Source: Rhizophagus irregularis
Lineage: Eukaryota; Glomeromycota; Glomeromycetes; Glomerales; Glomeraceae
DNA length: 64,000 bases
Direction of reading: 5' to 3'
Assembly: GCF_026210795.1 (NCBI RefSeq)
Contig: NC_089444.1
Span: forward strand, 858,501-922,500
The number at the start of each line of letters is the position of its first letter. Position 1 is the first letter of the stretch. Positions 1 to 10,908 of this stretch are shown piece after piece. The position numbers and the translations under genes were made by a program. Below the pieces are notes generated by a model that was given only the letters and a program-made list of their open reading frames with translations, did not search any database and was not told the origin of the DNA.

Positions 1-977
1 CATTTGAGAGGCGTCCTTAATAATTGCCTTGCAGTAAGGGCATACTTTTTCATCATCATCATCATCATCACTATCTTCTTCATAATCTATTTCCTAAAAA
101 ATAATGAAATTTTAAAAATGAGATATTTAACAACAACGATAACTATTATAACGTATATTATATTTACCTGTGCAACGATATCATTAATAGGCCACAATTC
201 TAAAGTAAAACCTGGTAAAATTTTACCACCTTCCAAATTTTCCCATGGTTGTGATCGACGATAAGGTTCACCATTCTTATTTCTTTTGTAAACCCAGATT
301 ATGCGATTCAATGGATCAAATAACCATCCTAACTCCACGGATGTACCACTTGCAAAATATTCCTTCTTGAATCTGGTATCAATTTCTTTTTCTACTTCTT
401 TTTTCTTGAGATTTGCAACTTCAACAACAAATAAAGGGGTAAAAGGTTGCCCATTAAAAGACCAAAGTTGTTCTTCATCAAGCGAACGATAAATATTGGC
501 AGATGTAAAAGTAATGTCTAATGCTCGAATTTTCTGACTACCAGAAACATTAAAATCAAAACCTCCTTTAGATGTGGTTACAACACCATTCTTGGCATTA
601 TTAATATTCCAATTACCAAGCTGTCTAGAGATTTCATGTACAATAGCTTCATATACAATAGGAGAATATGGAATAGAAACTAGTTTTCCACCTACAAGCT
701 CAAAGTTGGGATGATTATTCTTAATGTGGTTTTTGATGAGTTCAAACTCCTCAAGGCTGTAAGTACGGCTGAAATCTATATTATTAATATCTATAAAAAA
801 AAAAAATAAAGAGTTAAAAAGAGTTATATATATGTTATATCTTATCAATTATAAGGAAAGTTTTTTACCAAATTTCTTCCTCGAATTTCCTGAATTGGTA
901 AATTTCTTCCTTTTTGATGCTGAATTTTCTGAGTCTGCTAACTTTACTGAGTCTATTAACTTCCTTTTTTGCGTCAT
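1..977 (-). CDS. Uma2-family (DUF820) nuclease-like protein, 3' end beyond window
   Basis: Three exons can be read: 977-869, 790-168 and 93-1 (continuing past the left edge). Splice sites are GT..AG (donors GGTAAAA and CAGGTAAAT, T-rich acceptors), and the frame runs through both junctions; exons 1 and 2 total exactly 244 codons. Exon 1 is Lys/Ser-rich. Exon 2 carries the Uma2 fold of the PD-(D/E)XK nuclease superfamily: an FELVGGKLV strand, RALDITF with the expected Asp, and FVVEVAN with the Glu. Exon 3 starts an acidic Asp run followed by CPYC, which looks like the first half of a zinc finger. Uma2 proteins are common in cyanobacteria and other bacteria. In fungi a role is unknown, and transfer followed by intron gain is an inference. 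The start ATG at 977 is the first in frame with exon 1. Confidence 0.8.
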
Positions 978-2463
978 CTTGAATAAGAAAGAAAGAAAAA
1001 AAAAGAAAGAGAAAGGTTATACCGTTGTTAAGAAAGAAAGAGAGGTATAAAGAGAGAAAAGTTGTTGAAGTTTTATTTTATCAAGTAAACAACTGTTTGT
1101 AATTTTTTTTTTTTTTCGCAAGCATTTTATATTCTTAATTTTTATTAAGTCATACATACTCATTATTAGCAAAATGTATCATTGATTCATAATATTTAAG
1201 GATATCAATGTGGCTCATAAAAAAGATTTTAGACATATAGTATTGTACTACAAGAGAATTATTAGTGAGGAACAGAAATGTGATTTGGACTCATTTTAAT
1301 TTAAATCGAATAATTTAAATTCTTAAGAAACTTTTTGTTTATTAACTTTTAATTCAAATTTATCATATTAGATTGTTCTATTTTTTTTTTTGTCGGTTTA
1401 ATGATTTAATATATGATATTCCAATATGAATCTTAATAATTAATTTTATACGGAAAAAAAGATTTTGTAATTTTAATATATATGCAATATATATACTAAA
1501 TTTGTACTAGTTTCGCAGTGATTATATTTATTCTTCTTCTGAAACATATAAGTGCTATTCCGTTTTTATTGAATAAATTACTAGCTAAGTAAGTTATAGT
1601 ATTTTTTTTGTTTATAATTGTAGAAATTTTAAAATAATAAAATATAGATATTTAAAAGGATGGGAGAAATTTGTTCAAGCTGTTCAAAAATGTCTACAAT
1701 TCACCCTTACGAGTAATGATTTAGATAAAATTCATTAGAATTTTACAAACATTATGAGAGGTGAGTATGAATAAATATTATTTAAATAAACGCATTATTT
1801 GTATAATACATTAAATTATCAACCTTCTTATTAATAATATAGTAAAGATTTTCTACTTTCTAGAAAACCTACGCAACGATCTATCGGCATTTTTATCACA
1901 ACTTTCGTTTTTAAAAATAGGGTTTACGGTAATTTAATTAACTAGTGAACGAACGTAAAATTAGTAGATTACATTATTTTTCGAAATTTCGTACATTTTA
2001 TTATCATGACGAATCCAAAAAAAAAAATCATCATACAAACAAAATAAATTTAATTACAATAAAATGGCATATAATAATATAATTACTGCTTATTTTGTTA
2101 TTGCCTTTTCTTTTTAATAATTTTAATAATACCAAACATGCCACCATAACAACTAAGTATTAATGAAAAGTTTTTTTGTTAAATTAATCGATATATTTTG
2201 TTTTCGCTAATGCATTTATAATAAAATACGTTGTTTGATGAGTCGTATTTGAACGGTCCGCATTGATTACGTCACCTTCATAAAGCCCATTTTCATCTAT
2301 CGTTAATATAAAGAAATAAAAATTAAATTATGTCATGCATGGCATTTGGGCGAAGTTGTTTTGTAAAATTATTTGGATCTGTAAAAATTAAATTATGTCA
2401 TGTATCAGCACTCTCTGGAAACAGTTTAAATACATGAAATGAAGGTGTCCTACTGCACTACGC
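978..2463. other. AT-rich intergenic DNA, no gene seen
   Basis: About 1.5 kb of A/T-rich sequence with homopolymer runs. No open frame with codon-like content, splice-bounded segment or RNA gene was recognised. The first 100 bp beyond 977 should hold the promoter of the Uma2-like gene, but no clear TATA element stands out. Confidence 0.5.
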
Positions 2464-2830
2464 TTATGCTTCGGTCAAAAACTTATGACTTGGGTTATCA
2501 TTACAATCTCCAAAAGATCCTGCATTGTTTGTAACTGTATGATCTCCAACTTCTTCCCACACTAAAGTACAAGATTTAATTTTGTTATTCATGAAAAATA
2601 TGAAAATATAATATTAGTAAAAGACAAATTAATACATACACCAAACAACACTTTGTCCATCACGAACAATAAGATCGGGATAAAATCCAGTGTTATTAAC
2701 TTTTACTGCTGCTTTTTTTTTTGTTGTAATAAGACCCACCCTTTAAAATATAATTTTGTGCAAATACTACTTGCAAGACATAAAACATTAAAATGCTTAA
2801 TAAAGCTATGATAGATTTTGTCATTATCAT
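2464..2830 (-). pseudogene. Secreted cupredoxin-like (blue-copper) gene, broken
   Basis: Exon 1 (2830-2640) begins with a clear signal peptide: MIMTKSIIALL, then a hydrophobic stretch ending VFAQ. After a run of ten A (about 2714-2723) the frame shifts and then reads VNNTGFYPDLIVRDGQ and SVVW. An intron 2639-2562 with GTATGT donor and TTTAG acceptor follows, and exon 2 continues WEEVGDHTV and NNAGSFGDC before a TAA at 2464-2466. The order (strand, V-x-W, G-D-H-T-V, A-G-S-F) is that of fungal plastocyanin-like cupredoxins, and the His of GDHTV matches the first copper ligand. The C-terminal Cys-His-Met ligand strand is missing. The A-run shift (real or sequencing error) and the early stop make a functional copper site unlikely as written. 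Confidence 0.6.
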
Positions 2831-3046
2831 TGTACGTATTCAATTTTTTTTTATATTTTTGTAAGGAAGAAGTGAAATTTCCTTATGGTCAGTGGAAATT
2901 TCCCTATCGTTTTAAATAAATATTGTTATTATAAAATGGTACATTATAGGCAAACGTTACAAAATGTTGGTTACATTGCACTCTTACGTTTCGCAATACC
3001 ATTAATTAAAAATTTAAAAAAATTGATTCTATTTCTTTATTTTTAA

Positions 3047-3050
<4 letters not shown>

Positions 3051-3083
<33 letters not shown>
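3051..3083. repeat. TA microsatellite
   Basis: Uninterrupted alternating TA of about 33 bp, just upstream of the MITE at 3103. Confidence 0.9.
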
Positions 3084-3086
<3 letters not shown>

Positions 3087-3102
3087 AATACAAAAGCAGT
3101 GG

Positions 3103-3339
3103 ATCAGGACCCAGAAATATATATAAATTCAGGTTTGAGTTTGCGTATTTTGAACTAACAAAAATCATGAAAATCTCTCCTTTTTTAGATAATTTTTGAT
3201 AATGCCAGTCAGAATTTTATTTCCTATTATAGTTACCGACTGACATTATCATAATTCCGGCCCTGAAAAAATGCGTACAGCTCATAGTAAAAAATTTTTT
3301 TCATCACCTGACCCCTATATATATATTTTTGGGTCCTAG
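3103..3339. mobile_element. MITE, CAGGACCCAGAA family, copy 1
   Basis: About 237 bp bounded by imperfect inverted ends (left CAGGACCCAGAAATATATA, right ATATTTTTGGGTCCTAG). The interior is nearly identical, in opposite orientation, to 51755-51994, including GCGTACAGCTCATAGTAAA and the palindromic GATAATGCCAGTC / GACTGACATTATC core. It encodes no protein. Inverted ends, small size and two dispersed copies fit a non-autonomous DNA transposon. Ends of type CAGTAGGACCC resemble Tc1/mariner relatives, but the TA duplication is not clear at this copy. Confidence 0.75.
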
Positions 3340-3803
3340 TGGGACAACGATCCCAACAAAATTAAATTTACTTGTTACAAAACGTAAAATTAAATTTTTA
3401 TAAAAATTACTAATTAAGGTCAACATAATTACACCATTTAACGTAACATTTCGAAATATTAATTTTGATGATTTTGCTCAATTACAAACTGATTTTATTG
3501 ATGTAAAAAAACAATTTTTACATATACTCTATAAATCAGTGTTGAACTAAAACATGTAATTATCCAATAAATATACTAAAATAATATATAGATAATAAGA
3601 GTGTAAATTTTTTTTTTATTTTTAATAGCCCATATTTACTATATATTGGTCATAGTAATCAACCGAAAAAAAAATATAATAAAGAAATTTACTATTTTTT
3701 TTAAAAAAAAAGGACACGAACACAGTTCTTAGTCTATATCAAAATAAATTAGGATAAAACTTAACTAAATGAAATCTATAGTATAATGTACATTGAAATC
3801 AGT
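3340..3803. other. Short intergenic stretch downstream of kinase gene
   Basis: AT-rich, no coding signal seen. It should contain the 3' UTR and polyadenylation region of the kinase gene ending at 3804, with A-runs near 3700. Confidence 0.4.
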
Positions 3804-4670
3804 TTAATCAGCAATTGAACAGTCTAAACATTCGGAATGATCATCATTATTATCGCATTTCGAAAGGTCTTTTGTAAAAGGGTTTAATAATCGAGATATA
3901 TTACTAGCTTGTGGATGTGTTGTTGATTGGTTAATTTCAATAGATGAAATAGATGAAATATTTACTTTTCTGTATTCTTCTGCTTCTTTAAATTGCTTTT
4001 TAATTTCACTGTTTAAACCAAAATTATACGAGTAAATAATATTTTCTATTTCAATAGCATTTGGTCTATTGTCTGGAACCGAATCCCAACACCTTTCCAT
4101 TAATTCAACGTAACATTTTGGTGCTTCTAATTCATTTAATTTAGGTCTGATTCCATTACATATACCTAATGCCAATACTTTATCATGAGCATGATCAAAG
4201 AAAGGTTGTCTTCCGGTTGCTACAAAATACATAATCATACCAAAACTGTATATATCTGCTGCTTTGGTGTAAGATTTTCCTCTTAACACTTCTGGAGCTA
4301 CGTAAGGCATTACTCCGTAAATTTTGGATTTGTCTACACTACCAATTTCTCCACATAATCCCATATCTGAAATATACGTATCATTATATCGGTTAACATA
4401 TCCATATTCAAATAATATATTTCCTGTGTGAAAATCACGATGAACCATCTGTTTTTGATGAATTTCATTTAAACCAATAATAATATTATATAGTGTTCGT
4501 AATTTATTATTCCAGTCAAAATGTTTATAACATTTATTTATCCAATCATTAAAATTTCCACCTTCTGCATATTGAAGAACTATAATATAATTCTTTGTTT
4601 TCAGATCTTGAGATATTCCATATATTTTAACAATGTTACTACCACATTTATTCATTGAATATGCTTTAAT
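3804..4670 (-). CDS. Array 1 terminal exon: kinase hinge, C-lobe and tail
   Basis: This exon supplies what the cassettes lack. It starts IKAYSM after a TTGGTAG acceptor and reads KIYGISQ, the hinge LQYAEGGNFNDW, catalytic loop HRDFHTGNILF (Asp and Asn present), then SDMGLCGE (DMG in place of DFG, as in the sister gene), PYVAPEVLRG (APE), DIYSFGMIMYFVATG and the conserved RCW...RP Arg. The C-terminal tail carries THPQ..SRLLNPFTK and ECLDC, also seen at the end of array 2. All catalytic-loop residues are present, so an active kinase is plausible when joined to an intact N-lobe. It stops with TAA at 3804. Confidence 0.9.
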   Translation of the reverse strand: MKAYSMNKCGSNIVKIYGISQDLKTKNYIIVLQYAEGGNFNDWINKCYKHFDWNNKLRTLYNIIIGLNEIHQKQMVHRDFHTGNILFEYGYVNRYNDTYISDMGLCGEIGSVDKSKIYGVMPYVAPEVLRGKSYTKAADIYSFGMIMYFVATGRQPFFDHAHDKVLALGICNGIRPKLNELEAPKCYVELMERCWDSVPDNRPNAIEIENIIYSYNFGLNSEIKKQFKEAEEYRKVNISSISSIEINQSTTHPQASNISRLLNPFTKDLSKCDNNDDHSECLDCSIAD

Positions 4671-7600
4671 CTACCAAGATAAGAGCTTAGTTGTTAATAT
4701 ACTTATAAGTCATATATTTAATAACATGATATAACATAATCACATACCTCTTTTAAAATTTCGTCAATTATATCATGTGATTTATTTAACAATTTTAAAG
4801 CAACTTTTTTATACGGCCCTCTTTTCCATTCTTTATCATAATGCAATGGACCATTTTTCCATTTCGCTGAATATACTGTAGCAAATCCACCTTTACCTAT
4901 TATTTTAATAGCCTTAAATTGATTATACGGTATCCATTCAAATACTATAACATTTGGGTTATTAATTTTTAATTGCATTGCTTGAATAAATTCATCAATT
5001 TTTTCATTCCCACTCCAATTTGTAAAATTTTTTCTTAAATAATCAATTTGACATGATTTACACCATTTACATTTTATGTCTGTATATTCTTCGATACATA
5101 TCTCACAATAACTTCCAACATATCCTTTATGATTATTCTTAAGAACCATAACATAATCTTTGGAATCGGGCTTTTGAGTTATTCCATGTATTTTGAAATA
5201 GTTATTGTATATTTTCACCTAAACAATTTTAATTACATTAAAAGAGTATTAAGTTAGATTTATAGAAATTAGAAACTTTCGTAAAATCATACCTTATTTA
5301 GAAAACCATTAATCGTATTTTTTGAGTTACATAATTTCAAAGTAACTTCTTTGCTAGTTTGCACTCTTACCCATTTCTTTTTATTTGACTCATATTCCAA
5401 TGGGCCATCATTCCATAATGCTGAATATATTGTATTGTTTACTTCCTTAATACTACTAAATTGATCATATGATATCCATTCAAATATTATATCACTTGAA
5501 CAATTTACTTTTAATTGCATTTCTTGAATAAAATTATCAGTTTTTTCATTTCCACTAGTCCAATTTTTAAAATTTTCTTTTAAATTCTTTATTTGACATG
5601 ACTTGCACCATTTATTCTGTATTTCTGTATATTTCTCATCACATTCTTCACAATATCCATCTTGAGAAACCAAGACATAATCTTTTGTATCAGGATTTTG
5701 AGATATTCCATATATTTCAAAATTTTCATCACTTCTATATACTATAATCTGTTTAATAACAAAATTAATATTAAAAATTGTATTTATCTAAATTATACTT
5801 AAAACTTTCATACCTTATTCAGAAAATTATTAATTATATTTTGTGAATCACATAGTTTCAAAGTAACTTCTTTAGCTTGTACTCTTGCCCACTTCTTTTC
5901 ACTCAAATTATATTTCAGTGGGCCATCTTTCCATAATGCTGAATATACAGTTTTATTTATTATTTTAATATTATTAGATTGATCATATGATATCCATTCA
6001 AATACTGAATCTTTTGGGTTATTGACTTTCAATTGCATTTCTTGAATAAAATTATCAATTATTTCATTTTTACTGGTCCAATTTTTGAAATTTTCTTCTA
6101 AATATTTTATTTGACATAGTTTACACCATTTATGTTCTATCTTTTCAATGCATTTTTCACAGTACCTTCTGTCATATTTCTTTTGAAGAACCATAATATA
6201 ATCTTTTGTATCTGAATCTTGAGATATTCTATATATTTCAAAAATTTTATCATTTTCATATACTTTAATCTATTTTAATAGAAAAAATTAATATTTAAGA
6301 TATATATAGATTAGTATATTTAAAACGTTCATACCTTATTAAGAAATTCATCAATCATATACTGTGAATTACATAGTTTTAAAATAACTTCTTTAAATTG
6401 TATTCTTACCCACTCTTTTTTATTCTGATTATATTTCAATGGACTATCTTTCCATAATGCTGAATAAACTGCATTGCTTATTTTCTTAGCATCACTAAAC
6501 TGATCATATGGTATCCATTCAAATATTATATCTTTTGGGTAATTGATTTTTAATTGCATTTCTTGAATAAAATTATCAATTTTTTCATCTTCACTAGTCC
6601 AATTTCTGAAATTTTCTTTTAAATTCTTTATTTGACATGGTTTACACCATTTATACCTTATATCTGTATACATCTCACTACATCTACAATGTCCATCTTC
6701 AAGAATCAAAATATAATCCTTTGTGTCAGGATTTTGGGATATTCCATATATTTCAAAATTTTTATCACTTTCATATACTCTAACCTATTTAATAGCAAAA
6801 TAATTAATAACTAAGTAATATGTACTATTTAAATTATTCTTAAATTTTTCATACCTTATTAAGAAATTCATCAATTGTATTTTGTAAATTATATAATTTT
6901 AAGTTAACCTCAATTTGGACTCTTGTCCGTTCCTTTTTATTCTGATCATATTTCAATGGTCCAGTTTTCCATAATGCTGAATATATTGAGTTACTTATTT
7001 TTTTAATACTGCTAAACTGATTATAAGGTATCCATTCAAATATTATATCATATGAATGATTTACTTTTAATTGCATTTCTTGAATAAAATTATCAATTTT
7101 TTCATTTTCACTAGTCCACTTTATAAAAGTTTCCTTTAGATACTTTATTTGACATGGCTTACACCATTTATCCCATATTTCTGTGTACTTTTCGCCACAT
7201 TCTTTACAATAGTATCCACATTGAAAAACTAAAATATAATCTTTTGTATCAGAATTTTGAGATATTCCATACAATTCATTTTTACATGCTTTTAACTATA
7301 TTAATAGCAAAATTAATATCAAAATAATAATTATTTTAATTGTATTTAAACCATTCATACCTTATTAAGAAATTCATCAATTATATTTTGTGAATTAAAT
7401 AGTTTCAAATTAATCTCAACTTGTACTCTTGTCCACTCTTTTTTGTTCTGATCATATTCCAATTGGCCATCATTCCATAATGCTAAATATATTGTATTAC
7501 TTATTTCCTTAATATCAATAAATTGGTTATATGATATCCATTCAAATATTGTATCACGTGGATGATTTACTTTTAATTGCATTTCTTGAATAAAATTATC

Positions 7601-10600
7601 AATTTTTTCATTTCCACTAGTCCAATTTTTAAAATTTTCTTTTGAATTCTTTATTTGACATGGTTTGCACCATTTATACCATGTATCCGTATACTTTTCA
7701 CCACACTTTTCACAATGGAATCCAGTTTGAAGAACTAATATATAATCCTTTGTATATGGATTTTGAGATATTCCATATATTTCAACATTATCATTATTTT
7801 TATATTCCACAACCTATTTAATAATAAAATTAATATTTAAATAATATTTACTTAAATTGTATTCAAAATTTTTATACCTTATTAAGAAATTCATCATCTG
7901 TATTTTGTGAATTAAATAGTTTCAAATTAATCTCAACTTGCACTCTTATCCATTCTTTTCTGTTCTGATCATATTTCAATTGGCCATCATTCCATAATGC
8001 TAAATATATTGTATTACTTATTTCCTTAATATCACTAAATTGATTATATGATATACATTCAAATATTATATCACGTGGACGATTTACTTTTAATTGCATT
8101 TCTTGAATAAAATTATCAATTTTTTCATTTCCACTAGTCCAATTTTTGAAATTTTCTTTTAAATTTTTTATTTGGCATGGTTTACACCATTTATACGATA
8201 TTACTGTATACTTTTCACCGCATTCATCACAATGGTATCCAGTTTGAAGAATTAATATATAATCCTTTGTATCAGGATTTTGAGATATACCATATATTTT
8301 AAAATTATAATTTTTATATTCAACAACCTATATTAATGACAAAATTAATATTTAAAATAACAATTACTTAAATTGTATATAAAATCTTCATACCTTATTA
8401 AGAAATTCGTCAACTGTATTTTGTGAATTAAATAGCTTCAAGTTAATTTCAACTTGTACTCTTGTCCATTCTTTTTTGTTTCGATCATATTTCAATTGGC
8501 TATCATTCCATAATGCTAAATATATTGTATTACTTATTTCCTTAATAACACTAAATTGATTATATAATATCCATTCGAATATTATATCACGTGAACGATT
8601 TACTTTTAACATTTCTTGAATAAAATTAATATCAGTTTTTTCATTTCTACTAGCCCAATTTTTAAACTTTCATTTAAATTTTTTATTTGACATGATTTGC
8701 ACCATTTAAGGATTATATTTGTATACTTTTCAACACATTCTTTGCAATAGTATCCATCTTGAAGAACCAATATATAATCATTTGTATCAGGATTCTGAGA
8801 TATTCCATATACTTCAAAATTATTATCACTTTTATATTCTAAAACCTATTTTAATAACAAAATTAATATTAAAAATAATATTTACTTAAATTATATTTAA
8901 AATTTATACCTTATTAAGAAATTCATCAATTGTAATTTGTGAATTACATGGTTCAAATTAATCTCAACTTGTACTCTTATCCATTCTTTTTTGTTCTGAT
9001 CATATTTCAATTTGCCATCATTCCATAATGCTGAATATATTGTGATATTTGTTTCCTTAATATCACTAAATTGATCATATGATATCCATTCAAATATTAT
9101 ATCTTTTGGGTTATTTATTTTTAATTGCATTTCTTGAATAAAATTATCAATTTTTTCATTTCCACTAGTCCAATTTTTGAAATTTTCTTTTAAATTTTTT
9201 ATTTGACATGGTTTGCACCATTTATACGATGTTTCTGTATTCTTTTCACCACATTCATCACAATGGTATCCAGTTTGAAGAACCAATATATAATCCTTAG
9301 TATCAAGATTTTGAGATATTCCATATATTTTAAAATTGTCATTTTTGTATTCTACAACCTATTTTAATGACAAGATTAATATTTAAAATAACAATTACTT
9401 AAATTGTATTTAAAATTTTCATACCTTATTAAGAAATTCATCAATTGTATTTTGTGAATTAAATAGTTTCAAATTAATCTCAACTTGTACTCTTATCCAC
9501 TCTTTTTTGTTTCGATCATGTTTCAATTGGTCATTATTCCATAATGCTGAATATATTGTATTGCTTATTTTCTTAATATCACTAAATTGGTTATATGATA
9601 TCCATTCAAATATTATATCTTTTGGGTTATTTATTTTCAATTGCATTTCTTGAATAAAATTATCAATTTTTTCATTTCCACTGGTCCAATTTTTGAAATT
9701 TTCTTTTAAATTTTTTATTTGACATGGATTGCACCATTTATACAATATTTCTGTGTACTTTTCACCACACTCTTCACAATATCTATCTTGAAGAACAAAA
9801 ATATAATTCTTTGTATCAGGATTTTGAGATATTCCATATATCTTAAAATTATCATTTTTATATTCTACAACCTATATTAATGACAAAATTAATATTTGAA
9901 ATAACAATTACTTAAATTGTATATAAAATTTTCATACCTTATTTAGAAATTCGTCAACTGTATTTTGTGAATTAAATAGCTTCAAGTTAATTTCAACTTG
10001 TACTCTTGTCCATTCTTTTTTGTTTCGATTATATTTCAATTGGCCATCATTCCATAATGCTGAATATATTATATTGCTTATTTTCTTAATATCACTAAAT
10101 TGATCATATGATATCCATTCAAATATTATATCTTTTGGGTTATTAATTTTTAATTGCATTTCTTGAATAAATTCATCAATTTTTTCATTTTCACTAGTCC
10201 AATTTTTGAAATTTTCTTTTAAGTATTTTATTTGGCATGATTTACACCATTTATAGAATATTTTTTCATACTTTTCACCACATCCTTTACAATATCCATC
10301 TTGAAGAACAAAAATATAATCTTTTGTATAAGGATTTTGAGATACTCCGTATATTTTACAAATATTGTAGTAATTACTACTACTTCTAATTGAGTATTGT
10401 CTAGCCTAGTATTAATTAAACCAAAAAAGTATTAATGTATTAAAAAGGAGTGTTGCTAATCTTAACCGGGGGAAATCAACTGGGTAAGGAATTATGTTAA
10501 TTCTGGTACAATTCAGTTTTGATGCTTGACTAGGAATTATGTAATTCTACCTATCAGTTAATTTTCTCCCTGGTTAATTGCAGTTATTCTCTTGAAAAAA

Positions 10601-10908
10601 AAGTATTTTAAAAATTAGAATTTACATAAAAGAATTCATACCTCATTACGTAATTCATAGGTTGTGATACTTTGTGAGTTATTTAAATATTTTAAATTAA
10701 CAGTCACATCGTTCTGGTTACACTTCCATTTTGCTATTGCAAAATCACCATTACCAATCTTTTTAATGTTACTAAACTGATTATATGGCACCCATTTAAA
10801 TATAGTATCACTTGGGTCATTAATTTCTAATTGCATTTCTCGAATAAAACCATCAATTTTATTGTTCCCACTGGTCCAACTTCTAGAATTTTTTTCTAAA
10901 TTTTCCAT
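3804..10908 (-). CDS. TKL-like protein kinase with 12 tandem N-lobe cassette exons (array 1)
   Basis: Thirteen exons are supported: 10908-10642, 10405-9938, 9871-9425, 9358-8910, 8845-8394, 8327-7878, 7813-7361, 7295-6855, 6784-6335, 6269-5814, 5748-5293, 5218-4748 and 4670-3804. Donors are mostly GTATGAA, acceptors T/A-rich ATAG or TTAG. All exons are phase 0-0 and divisible by three, except 9358-8910 and 8845-8394, which each lack one base. Each internal exon encodes the beta4/beta5 hinge (YGISQNPDTKDY), a C-x2-C..KWC-x2-C knuckle, a helical part (NWTSGNEKIDNFIQEMQ), FEWI-YNQF and beta1-alphaC. If all were joined the product would exceed 2,000 residues. The first-exon start (ATG 10908) is the least certain point, since its upstream sequence reads on as KPCK. 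Possible alternative: exons used singly by alternative splicing. Confidence 0.75.
4748..5218 (-). CDS. Array 1 cassette 12: intact N-lobe exon next to the C-lobe
   Basis: A 157-codon exon, phase 0-0. It reads the hinge KIHGITQKPDSKDY, a Cys knuckle (CEIC ... KWCKSCQ), FEWIPYNQF, then a full glycine loop IGKGGFATVYSAKW and beta3 VALKLL with the ATP-binding Lys. It ends LKE, retaining the alphaC-type Glu. It is the only cassette of array 1 with a normal G-x-G-x-x-x-V loop, and it directly precedes the C-lobe exon, so these two exons reconstitute a canonical kinase domain. The donor is GAG/GTATGTG. Confidence 0.85.
8394..8845 (-). pseudogene. Array 1 cassette 5 with one-base deletion
   Basis: The exon is 452 bases, one short of 151 codons. 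The knuckle KWCKSCQIKNLNES reads normally, then a missing T in the Phe codon before KNWAS shifts the frame. The downstream part (FEWILYNQF, YLALWND, INLKLFNSQN) is open in the family frame. EMQLK is also reduced to EMLK by an in-frame loss of Gln. Two neighbouring cassettes, each with a single-base loss, argue that inclusion of every cassette is not strictly selected. Confidence 0.7.
8910..9358 (-). pseudogene. Array 1 cassette 4 with one-base deletion
   Basis: The exon is 449 bases, one short of 150 codons. The frame is lost after VEINL: the next bases read NHVIHKL, whereas a one-base insertion would give the family ending NSQ.TIDEFLNK. If this exon were included the message would be out of frame, so either it is skipped, the gene is damaged, or the base is a sequencing or assembly error. 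Confidence 0.7.
10466..10573. mobile_element. 108-bp MITE with TTAA duplication inside kinase intron 1
   Basis: TTAA at 10462-10465 and 10574-10577 flank inverted ends CCGGGGGAAATCAACTG and (inverted) CCAGGGAGAAAATTAACTG. A TTAA target site with C-rich ends is the pattern of piggyBac-type elements. It lies in the intron between the first two exons of array 1, which is longer (about 236 bp) than the other introns. Confidence 0.6.
10642..10908 (-). CDS. Array 1 first exon: linker plus N-lobe start
   Basis: An 89-codon exon beginning MENLEKNSRSWTSG and ending ELRNE before a GTATGAATT donor. It has FKWVPYNQF and a partly preserved loop KIGNGDFAIAKW, but no second loop Val, and VNLKYL at beta3. 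Direct splicing of this exon to the terminal exon (4670) would keep the frame and give a single kinase domain. The ATG at 10908 is preceded in frame by a KPCK codon run, so an upstream exon containing half of the knuckle may have been lost or lies unseen. Confidence 0.6.

Larger units (their letters stand above)
5293..10405 (-). repeat. Ten degenerate N-lobe cassette exons (array 1, cassettes 2-11)
   Basis: Ten near-identical units of roughly 500-570 bp (exon plus intron of about 50-75 bp). Protein identity between neighbours is high across the hinge, knuckle and FEWISYDQF parts. Where cassette 12 has GKGGFATV, these read like ISNTIYSALW, so the glycine loop is gone. The beta3 Lys remains in an xxLK context (EINLKLF, EVTLKLC), and the final alphaC residue is Lys (FLNK) instead of Glu. 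The modules therefore look like pseudo-N-lobes. Neighbours 6-8 are most alike, as expected from recent unequal crossing-over. All introns share position and phase. Confidence 0.85.

Noticed and set aside
301-492. Plus-strand open frame over the Uma2-like gene
   Set aside because: Antisense shadow of exon 2, which has clear domain motifs and splice-consistent neighbours on the minus strand.
3051-3083. Possible promoter TATA box
   Set aside because: A simple TA microsatellite beside a MITE, too far (over 200 bp) from any gene start and on no consistent side.
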